From assembly GCA_001769855.1 (NCBI GenBank), contig MEPP01000025.1:62001-126000 (forward strand): a DNA stretch of 64,000 nt, read 5' to 3'. Below, in pieces: positions 55,591 through 62,850 of the stretch. The DNA comes from Bdellovibrionales bacterium GWA2_49_15 (GTDB lineage Bacteria > Bdellovibrionota > Bacteriovoracia > Bacteriovoracales > Bacteriovoracaceae). The notes beneath the pieces are model-generated. The model worked only from the letters and a program-made list of their open reading frames with translations. It did not search any database and had not been told where the DNA came from. The stretch's first letter is position 1. The number at the start of each line of letters is the position of its first letter. The position numbers and the translations under genes were made by a program.

Positions 55591-56016
55591 CTAGTATTGT
55601 TTTTTATTAATTAAGACACCTAAGTTACTCGTTTTTTTCAAATCATCTTTATTGGCTTTTGAAAAATCGACATCAAGACCTGCTGCTTTCTGATATAGCC
55701 CAAAGATTTCCTTTTCTTTTAAGGCCCTTTGACCTTTTTCCAACTTTTTCTTCAAATCTAAAATGAAAACAACGCCTTTCTTTTGCTCTCCATCAGTCTC
55801 TGAGACCTGCGTATATTGCTTTTCACTTTCTAGCGCCTTAGTCTCGAGTTGCTCTGGCATCACACATATTTCTTCCAGAGTTTCAGCATCAATTCTCTCA
55901 AGTAGAAGTTCAACAAGCGGACGGCTGTTGGCACCATAAAATATTGTACTTAACTCATGAATTTCATCAGGAGTTAACAAACGCATTAAGTGCCGCAACA
56001 GATTCGTAGTTGACAT
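55591..56016 (-). CDS. Hypothetical protein
   Basis: 141 residues, not recognised. It is acidic and helical, with a central Lys/Glu-rich segment (DLKKKLEKGQRALKEKEIF) that may be a coiled coil; no signal peptide. The N-terminal half (HLMRLLTPDEIHELSTIF) resembles a small helical binding domain. It converges on astD with a 5-bp gap and has its own upstream region shared with tRNA-Asn. Confidence 0.7.
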   Translation of the reverse strand: MSTTNLLRHLMRLLTPDEIHELSTIFYGANSRPLVELLLERIDAETLEEICVMPEQLETKALESEKQYTQVSETDGEQKKGVVFILDLKKKLEKGQRALKEKEIFGLYQKAAGLDVDFSKANKDDLKKTSNLGVLINKKQY

Positions 56017-56142
56017 AATCCCTCAAACTTCTTCTCGGCACACTTGATCAAAGTATTTAGCTTAATCACTGAACCTCATAAATTCATATAGTTAAGATGC
56101 AAATGCCCTTTTGGGCCTTCTAATATTATCAAGTATTTACCC

Positions 56143-56171
56143 TGGACATTCCCAGCATTTAATTTTATAAA
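56143..56171 (+). promoter_or_regulatory. tRNA-Asn promoter, TGGACA-N17-TATAAA
   Basis: TGGACA (56143-56148), a 17-bp spacer and TATAAA (56166-56171) precede tRNA-Asn by 25 nt. Both boxes are close to consensus. Confidence 0.75.
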
Positions 56172-56196
56172 TTTACAACATATATCAGTAATCTGT

Positions 56197-56271
56197 TGGG
56201 GCGTGGCGCAGCGGTAGCGCAGTAGACTGTTAATCTATTGGTCGTGGGTTCGAGTCCCACCGCCCCAGCCA
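56197..56271 (+). tRNA. tRNA-Asn (anticodon GTT)
   Basis: A 75-nt cloverleaf: acceptor TGGGGCG/CGCCCCA, anticodon loop CTGTTAA (GTT), GGGTTCGAGTCCC T-arm and encoded CCA. A protein-coding gene starts 16 nt further on. Confidence 0.96.
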
Positions 56272-56287
56272 ATCATCCTGGTATTTC

Positions 56288-57724
56288 ATGAAATTAGTTC
56301 TCCCTTCTGGCCCTTACACCAATATTCATAATGAGTTTTCAAAAAAATTTGATGGCTTACATGAAATGATTTATGCGGAACTCTCTCTGCCCGAGCTAAG
56401 TATTTTAAAACGTCATGAATTTATTTCAACCCTTCAGACGTTGCTCAAATCTCCAGAAGCCAAGGAATACACGCCCTCAAACTATTACTGGCATACGCAG
56501 ATTGATGATCTATTGAGTGTTTATTCACTTCACATAGAAATCTTAACAGAAGAAGATGAGGACGATGCTCAGGCTGATTCAGAAGATAGTTTAAGTGCTA
56601 AAGATGAACTCTTTGAGTTTTGGGAGGCTAGCGAATTGGCCCACCCTTTTCAAGAAAAAATTAAATCTTTGCCATTACTCGAATCATCCGAATTCGTTCT
56701 AGCATTATTTGAACAGAATCTTTTGGGATTTTTCTATATTCAAGTTTCGAAAAGTTCTGCTTTGATTGATTCGCTGATTTATCCAATCACAATGGATGTC
56801 GGTGATTCTGCCAAGCAGATCTATGTTATTTCACGAGATCAACTTATTTCCTTTGAAACTCCTTCGGAAACTTTCCCGGTTATCGTAATTAAGGATTTTT
56901 TATCCACCGTAAACAAAGTGTCTTATCTCGACAAAGGTAAATGGTCTTCCGCAGATATTACTCCGAGTGGTTATCACTTCACGGAAGCGGCACCTATTAA
57001 AATAATTCACCAGGGGCAGCTAAACTCCGCTCAATACACTGAAGCTGTCACTCGCATTACAAACGCTTTAAAGTTAATACGAAATGCCGATGAAAGTTTT
57101 TTTAATTTTGTTTGCGTTTTTACTACTCATTTATGTGTTACCAGTGACCCGCTCATCGCAGCGAACAGCGCCAATCCCGTGCCTGGCATGTCTTTTATAT
57201 GTTTAGACAAAGCTAGTAATGTTGAACTAGCTGTTAGAATCCTACAATCCAGCGCCCTCCATTTCCTGAACGCTACGCTTGTACTTAATGACTTTATTAT
57301 CGACGATGATGAGGATTCCTACTTTGACGTGGAAGCAAATTCAGCATGCTCTATTTTGGATATATTTCGAAATGTGCAAATTTCCTACTGGCCTCTTGTC
57401 TTTTTACTTAAAACATTTGACACTGCGGTATCTTCAAAAAGCTCCGAATATGACCTTGAGAGATTGCTCGTTCTTGCCCTTGAACTGAATGTCTCAGCCC
57501 TTATTTACGAAGATTATATTGAACATGCATTTCAGACTTATAAAATCACAAAGGGTGGAAAAGATTTTTGTGAGGAATTTATAAAAAATATTCGCGATCT
57601 AAGCGCCAAAGTTGTCATGTTGGAGAATTTTATCCAAAAGAAGTTTCCTGATGATTTCAAAAAACTGCAACATAAATTAGGAAACTGGCAAAATATAAAA
57701 AAGAAGCATTCTTTAAATCATTAA
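56288..57724 (+). CDS. Unassigned protein, possibly a degenerate HExxH-domain protein
   Basis: 478 residues, not confidently recognised. No signal peptide or membrane segment. An acidic stretch lies at about 88-105. The C-terminal half has the overall arrangement I recall for the HExxH-type putative peptide-modification domain: a PVPGMSFICLDKA strand, then a helix where HExxH would stand reads SSALH (residues 321-325; 57248-57262), then a poorly conserved acidic loop and NVQISYWPLVFLLKTF. If homologous, two metal-site residues are lost. This is a hypothesis from memory of family layout. It is likely cotranscribed with tRNA-Asn; the ribosome-binding site is weak. Confidence 0.75.
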   Translation: MKLVLPSGPYTNIHNEFSKKFDGLHEMIYAELSLPELSILKRHEFISTLQTLLKSPEAKEYTPSNYYWHTQIDDLLSVYSLHIEILTEEDEDDAQADSEDSLSAKDELFEFWEASELAHPFQEKIKSLPLLESSEFVLALFEQNLLGFFYIQVSKSSALIDSLIYPITMDVGDSAKQIYVISRDQLISFETPSETFPVIVIKDFLSTVNKVSYLDKGKWSSADITPSGYHFTEAAPIKIIHQGQLNSAQYTEAVTRITNALKLIRNADESFFNFVCVFTTHLCVTSDPLIAANSANPVPGMSFICLDKASNVELAVRILQSSALHFLNATLVLNDFIIDDDEDSYFDVEANSACSILDIFRNVQISYWPLVFLLKTFDTAVSSKSSEYDLERLLVLALELNVSALIYEDYIEHAFQTYKITKGGKDFCEEFIKNIRDLSAKVVMLENFIQKKFPDDFKKLQHKLGNWQNIKKKHSLNH

Positions 57725-57730
57725 TCCAGT

Positions 57731-58291
57731 CTATGGCCACGTAAGCTCACTCGTTTTCATCTTTAAATTTAAAAAGCGAGATAACACAAACAGGTAATCA
57801 GATAACCTGTTTGTGAATTCTACCGAATGGGCCACTTTCCACTCAGGCATTAATTCATTACAGTGAACAATTTCCCGCTCCCCACGGCGGGTAACCGTTC
57901 TTGCCAACTGTGAAAAGGCAGCCGTTATATGTCCCCCTGGAAGAATAAAGGAGGAAAGTGGGGGAAGTTCGGCATCCATCTTATCGATCCATTCTTCCAT
58001 TTGTTTTACCTCGGCCTCAGTTAAGGGGCCAATCTTCAACTTTGTACGCTTGTCTGGCGGAGTGGCCATAAATGAACTTAATATGAATAGATCTTTTTGA
58101 ATTGCCTGCAGTTGAAGAACGCAATTCGAGCAGAGAGGAGAGCTTGCTAAATGTGAAATTAAAACGCCCATAATTGCACTAAGCTCGTCCAAGGTGCCAT
58201 ACGCCTGAAGTAATTCGGAAGCTTTTGAGACCTGTTGCCCGCCAAACAAAGTGGTTAACCCTTGATCGCCTGCCTTAGTGTAGATTTTCAT
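57731..58291 (-). CDS. Cob(I)alamin adenosyltransferase, PduO type
   Basis: 186 residues. The N-terminal KIYTKAGDQGLTTLFGG is the ATP-binding loop of PduO/MMAB-type transferases; RTVTRRGEREIV holds further active-site arginines, and NRLSDYLFVLSRFLN is the conserved end. It makes adenosylcobalamin. It lies 20 nt after icmF, its likely client enzyme, and both genes probably form an operon. Confidence 0.95.
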   Translation of the reverse strand: MKIYTKAGDQGLTTLFGGQQVSKASELLQAYGTLDELSAIMGVLISHLASSPLCSNCVLQLQAIQKDLFILSSFMATPPDKRTKLKIGPLTEAEVKQMEEWIDKMDAELPPLSSFILPGGHITAAFSQLARTVTRRGEREIVHCNELMPEWKVAHSVEFTNRLSDYLFVLSRFLNLKMKTSELTWP

Positions 58292-58311
58292 TAAAACTCC
58301 CCGAATATACT

Positions 58312-61300
58312 CTACATATTCCTTCTATAGCTACCGCCAACACCATAAAGAACTTTAGTAATTTGCCCAAGCGAGCAGTAATTTACAGTTGTGAGCAGTT
58401 CTTCGAAAATATTGCCACCATTCAACGCCACAGTTTTTAGTTTTTCCAAAGCATTTTGCGCTTCATCCTTATGCTTCAGATGAAAATTTTTCAGACGACT
58501 AATCTGATCATTTTTTTCTTCATCTGTGCATCGACTCAATTGAATTTGTTCTTGAAGTTGCGCAGCTATATTCGGCGCTAAATATGTATTCACTCCGACA
58601 ATCGGAAATTGACCTGAGTCTTTTTGCATTTCATAGTACAGTGATTCTTCTTGAATTTTACTTCGTTGATACATAACTTCCATTGCACCTAAAACTCCCC
58701 CTTTCGCTGAAATCCTTTCAAACTCACCCAAGATGGCCTCCTCCACAAGTTGGCACAGCTCATTGTAAATGTACGAACCTTGGAGCGGATTATCCGTTTT
58801 GTTTAGGCCAAATTCTTTATTAATAATCAACTGGATTGCCATTGCGCGCCTTACCGATTCCTCAGTTGGAGTTGTAATCGCTTCATCATAGGCATTTGTA
58901 TGCAAGGAATTACAGTTATCACTCAGGGCCAGGAAGGCCTGAAGTGTTGTTCGAATGTCATTAAAATTAATCTCCTGGGCATGTAGTGAACGCCCGGATG
59001 TTTGAATATGATATTTAAGTTTTTGTGATTTTTCGTTGGCACCATAACGGTCTCGTAGTGCAATGGCCCATATCTTTCGCGCCACTGAGCCAATTACAGT
59101 ATATTCGGGGTCCAGCCCATTACTGAAAAAGAAAGAAAGGTTTTCAGCAAAATCATCAATCTGCATACCGCGTGATAAGTAATATTCAACATAGGTGAAG
59201 CCATTTGCCAGTGTAAAAGCAACTTGCGAAATAGGATTCGCCCCCGCTTCAGCTATGTGATAACCGCTAATTGATACGGTGTAATAGTTACGAATCTTTT
59301 GCCTGCAAAAATATTCTTGAACATCACCCATCATCTTCAGGGCAAAATCTAGTGAAAATATGCAGGTATTCTGCGCCTGATCTTCCTTTAAAATATCCGC
59401 CTGGACTGTGCCTCGAACTTGCCGCATGACTTCAAGACGCTTTTGACTATCCCACAAATCCCGAGAAACTAATTTATTTTTTATGGCCACATTAAAAAAC
59501 ATGGCCAGCACTATCGGTGCTGGTCCATTGATAGTCATCGAAACAGATGTTTGTGGTGCCGTGAGATCAAAACCGCGATAAAGGTCATCCATATCATCAA
59601 GCGTGGCAATCGAAACACCGGCTTCGCCAATCTTTCCAAAAATATCTAATCTGGTATCAGGGTCCTGCCCATAAAGAGTTACAGAGTCAAAAGCCGTGGA
59701 AAGTCTTTTTGCTTGATCATTCTTTGACAGAAAATGAAACCGTTTATTAGTCCGAACTGGCCCCCCTTCACCTGCAAACATTCTCTTTGGGTCTTCGTCA
59801 CTCCGTTTGAACGGATATATTCCCGAAGAATAGGGAAAATAACCCGGCAAATTGGACTCGCGCAAAAAATGCACAATCTGGGCCTTACTTGAAATATTAG
59901 GAATTGCAACTTTCGAAATATTGAGTCCAGATAATGAGGTATATTTGCATTTAACCAAAATCTTCTTGTCTCGGACACAGTATGAAAACTCACCGCTCTT
60001 GAGCTGTTTTATATTTTCCTCAAAGGATTTTATCTGATTAAATACTTCAGAATCAACTTTTGAGCGAAGTGTTTTACTATATTTATCGACATCCTTATTG
60101 TTTGTTAATTCAGCAGTCCGCTCGCAGGCCTCAACATCTGAAATCAGGGAGACTAGCTCTTTGGTTTTGCTATTATAGTCGTGCACCGCTCTTGATACGT
60201 CCCAAAGGTAATTAATTCGTTCGTGGCGGATAATTGGCGCGATTGAAGTTGATGCCTTGGATTTTTTTAGACTTCTAAAGGTTGAATTATCTAGTCCCAA
60301 TCCAAGGGTTAAGTCAAAAAAAAGTGCATTAACGCCATCGTCATTAAAGCGGGAGGCGACAGTTCCATAAACGGGTAACTCATCATCAGGAACAAAATTC
60401 TTGCCAGTTCCAAACATATTTTTATTGCGTCGATATTGCTTCCTTACATCTCTTAACGCATCTTCAGAGCGAGGCCGCTCATATTTGTTTATAACGATGT
60501 AATCGGCTGCATCCAGCATTTCAATTTTTTCCAACTGAGATGGAGCACCAAACTCTGGGGTCATGACATAAACACTCTGATTTGCCACCTTTGTGATTGC
60601 ATCACTGGCCTGCCCAATTCCCGAACTTTCAACCATGATGAGGTCAAAATCTAATGCTTTCAGGTATGAAATCACTTGTTTGATCTGAGGACTCAATTCG
60701 TCACTCGACTGTCTGGTTGCCAATGATCGTACATATAAATTCTTGTTCGATACACTGCTTAGTCTGATTCTATCGCCAAGCAGAGCGCCACCAGTTTTTT
60801 TTCTCGTGGGATCAACAGATAAAAGGGCAATTTTCATTTCTGGAAAATGAAGATGAAATCTTGAAATTAGCTCATCAATGAGACTTGATTTACCTGCGCC
60901 GCCAGTTCCTGTCAGTCCTAAAACTTGAATATCCTTCTCACTGACTAAAAACGGTAACGCTCCATTTATCTCTATAAAGGAAATTGTTTTACCAATCAGG
61001 GCATGATCCATTGTATTTTCAAAGGAACGAAACGAATGATGCTCGATTGTTGAATAGTCAGAGCGCGAAATCATATCTTTCACAATTCCATCGAGACCCA
61101 TCGCCATGCCATCAGCTGGCGTATAAATTTTTGTAATTCCAATTTCATGTAGGTATTGCACTTCTTTAGGCGTAATGACTCCTCCACCTCCTCCAAAAAT
61201 GCGAATATTTTTTCCACCACAATCATCAAGGGATTTTCTTAAAAATGAAAAATATTCAATATGCCCGCCCTGGTATGAGCTAACGGCTACAGCATGAGCA

Positions 61301-61461
61301 TCCTCTTGAATTGCCGCGACAACAATTTCTTGCACCGACCGATTATGACCGAGGTGAATGACCTCCGCTCCCTGCACTTGCAACATTCTCCTCATAATGT
61401 TGATTGAAACATCATGCCCATCAAAAAGGCTTGCTGCCGTCACAAAGCGTAAATTCGTCAT
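58312..61461 (-). CDS. icmF: Fused isobutyryl-CoA mutase IcmF
   Basis: 1049 residues from ATG 61461 (an ATG four codons upstream is possible). Three parts are joined: a B12-binding domain (1-130; His in FDGHDVSINIMRRML), a MeaI-type G-protein chaperone (about 180-400; P-loop GLTGTGGAGKSS), and a mutase TIM barrel (about 520-1049). SISGYHIAEAGANP and FGLNKTDNPLQGSYI are characteristic of IcmF rather than methylmalonyl-CoA mutase. It interconverts isobutyryl- and n-butyryl-CoA (related acyl-CoAs possible). It is next to the cobalamin adenosyltransferase. Confidence 0.93.
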   Translation of the reverse strand: MTNLRFVTAASLFDGHDVSINIMRRMLQVQGAEVIHLGHNRSVQEIVVAAIQEDAHAVAVSSYQGGHIEYFSFLRKSLDDCGGKNIRIFGGGGGVITPKEVQYLHEIGITKIYTPADGMAMGLDGIVKDMISRSDYSTIEHHSFRSFENTMDHALIGKTISFIEINGALPFLVSEKDIQVLGLTGTGGAGKSSLIDELISRFHLHFPEMKIALLSVDPTRKKTGGALLGDRIRLSSVSNKNLYVRSLATRQSSDELSPQIKQVISYLKALDFDLIMVESSGIGQASDAITKVANQSVYVMTPEFGAPSQLEKIEMLDAADYIVINKYERPRSEDALRDVRKQYRRNKNMFGTGKNFVPDDELPVYGTVASRFNDDGVNALFFDLTLGLGLDNSTFRSLKKSKASTSIAPIIRHERINYLWDVSRAVHDYNSKTKELVSLISDVEACERTAELTNNKDVDKYSKTLRSKVDSEVFNQIKSFEENIKQLKSGEFSYCVRDKKILVKCKYTSLSGLNISKVAIPNISSKAQIVHFLRESNLPGYFPYSSGIYPFKRSDEDPKRMFAGEGGPVRTNKRFHFLSKNDQAKRLSTAFDSVTLYGQDPDTRLDIFGKIGEAGVSIATLDDMDDLYRGFDLTAPQTSVSMTINGPAPIVLAMFFNVAIKNKLVSRDLWDSQKRLEVMRQVRGTVQADILKEDQAQNTCIFSLDFALKMMGDVQEYFCRQKIRNYYTVSISGYHIAEAGANPISQVAFTLANGFTYVEYYLSRGMQIDDFAENLSFFFSNGLDPEYTVIGSVARKIWAIALRDRYGANEKSQKLKYHIQTSGRSLHAQEINFNDIRTTLQAFLALSDNCNSLHTNAYDEAITTPTEESVRRAMAIQLIINKEFGLNKTDNPLQGSYIYNELCQLVEEAILGEFERISAKGGVLGAMEVMYQRSKIQEESLYYEMQKDSGQFPIVGVNTYLAPNIAAQLQEQIQLSRCTDEEKNDQISRLKNFHLKHKDEAQNALEKLKTVALNGGNIFEELLTTVNYCSLGQITKVLYGVGGSYRRNM

Positions 61462-61535
61462 AATTGCCACCATGAATTAATTCAATTTAAAACTTGCGAA
61501 AACTATACTCCATCTTTAGTGATAGCTAAATAGTT

Positions 61536-62282
61536 TCAGACAAGTTTGGATGCTCGCCAGTACCTATTTTGTACGAATAGTACGGTGGACACTAAGACAA
61601 TTACCAGAGACACCCATTGCGAGGACGAAAAGGGTCCATACACGCCACGAATGGTATCGGCGCGCATGAATTCAATGAAAAAGCGGAACCCGGCATAGGC
61701 CATAAAATAGGTTAATATGATTTGCATCTTTGGCGCACCACTCTTTTTCAAAACAGTCCGTAGATAGAAAAAAAGAGCGACCAAGACGAATATTTCATAA
61801 AATTGTACCGGATGTTTATCTAACTCGTGCTCAAAAATTCGAAGAGGCGTATCGAGTTTCCTGCCAAAACAGCAGCCTGCCAGGAAACAGCCAACCCTTC
61901 CAACTGCATGGCCTAAACAAAGACCAGGTAGCAACCTGGCAGCCATTTCTACATTTATAAGTTTAAAGTAGTGATTATGAACCATGGTAAAGATTGTCCC
62001 AAAAACCAGGCCTCCGAAAAAAACGAAACCGCCACCCATCCAAAAATTTATTGATTTAATTACGGTTGCGTTTATTTCGGCGGAAAAAATCCAAAAAAAT
62101 ATTTTTGCTCCTATCCAAGTTGATGCGAATAAACCAAGTGAGTATATTTTAAATTTAAAAGCATCTATTCCCATCTCCTGAGCGACGACAAGTGAATAGG
62201 TGTATGCAATTCCCCAGGCAAAACCGAGAAACAGCGGATATGCGTAGAGTGGAAATGGCCAGCTAAGGAGAATGGGCATCAT
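61536..62282 (-). CDS. lgt: Lgt-family prolipoprotein diacylglyceryl transferase (variant)
   Basis: 248 residues with about seven membrane segments. Family landmarks: GHAVGRVGCFLAGCCFG, HPVQFYE and RFFIEFMRAD. The loop that in E. coli reads RIGNFINGE here reads RVGCFLAGC: the arginine is kept but the Asn and Glu positions carry Cys (61863-61898). It may be a true Lgt of a variant subfamily or a paralog. It lies 8 nt after lspA, which acts in the next step of lipoprotein maturation. Confidence 0.82.
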   Translation of the reverse strand: MMPILLSWPFPLYAYPLFLGFAWGIAYTYSLVVAQEMGIDAFKFKIYSLGLFASTWIGAKIFFWIFSAEINATVIKSINFWMGGGFVFFGGLVFGTIFTMVHNHYFKLINVEMAARLLPGLCLGHAVGRVGCFLAGCCFGRKLDTPLRIFEHELDKHPVQFYEIFVLVALFFYLRTVLKKSGAPKMQIILTYFMAYAGFRFFIEFMRADTIRGVYGPFSSSQWVSLVIVLVSTVLFVQNRYWRASKLV

Positions 62283-62290
62283 GAATAAAT

Positions 62291-62827
62291 CTAAGACTTA
62301 TTTTCGTTGGCGGAGTGTTCTAATGGCTTTACCTCCACCTTCTGGTCTTTCTTTCGTCTGATCTCTAAAAGAAAATCGTAAATCAATAAAACTGCGGCAA
62401 TCGTAATCGCGCTATCTGCAACGTTAAACGCAGGGAAATGATGATCTGCCACATAAAAATCAACAAAGTCCACTACATAGCCTAAAAGAAAACGATCAAT
62501 TAAATTGCCAACAGCACCTGCGAGTATCAAGCCATAGCTCAAAAATAATATTTTATTTTTTTCGCGTGTTCGCCAAATCAAGGCCACCAGCCACACGCAT
62601 GCAATGATCGGGATTAGGAGAAAAAGGGGTTTGCGTACAGTATCGTCCGCATTGGCCATGAAGCCGAAGGCCGCGCCAGGATTTCTAACATAGGTAATGC
62701 TAAAAAATCCCTTAATCACCTCAATGGACTCACCATGATGAAATCGTGACTGGATCACATTCTTAGAAACTTGATCAATAATAATAAGCCCAACAATGAG
62801 TGCGAGTAACATCAAAATTTTACGCAT
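62291..62827 (-). CDS. lspA: Lipoprotein signal peptidase (signal peptidase II)
   Basis: 178 residues, four membrane segments. Catalytic aspartates lie in the two motifs AGAVGNLIDR (first Asp) and FPAFNVADSAITI (second Asp); YVRNPGAAFGF is the conserved loop. It cleaves diacylglyceryl-prolipoproteins. A basic tail of about 25 residues extends beyond the last membrane helix. It follows the sigma-54 activator by 23 nt. Confidence 0.95.
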   Translation of the reverse strand: MRKILMLLALIVGLIIIDQVSKNVIQSRFHHGESIEVIKGFFSITYVRNPGAAFGFMANADDTVRKPLFLLIPIIACVWLVALIWRTREKNKILFLSYGLILAGAVGNLIDRFLLGYVVDFVDFYVADHHFPAFNVADSAITIAAVLLIYDFLLEIRRKKDQKVEVKPLEHSANENKS

Positions 62828-62850
62828 AATCGCTGTAGGTCCTTCTTTCT

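Noticed and set aside
55600..56190. Genomic-island boundary at tRNA-Asn
   Set aside because: No integrase, no repeat of the tRNA 3' end was seen in the window, and neighbours are ordinary chromosomal genes.
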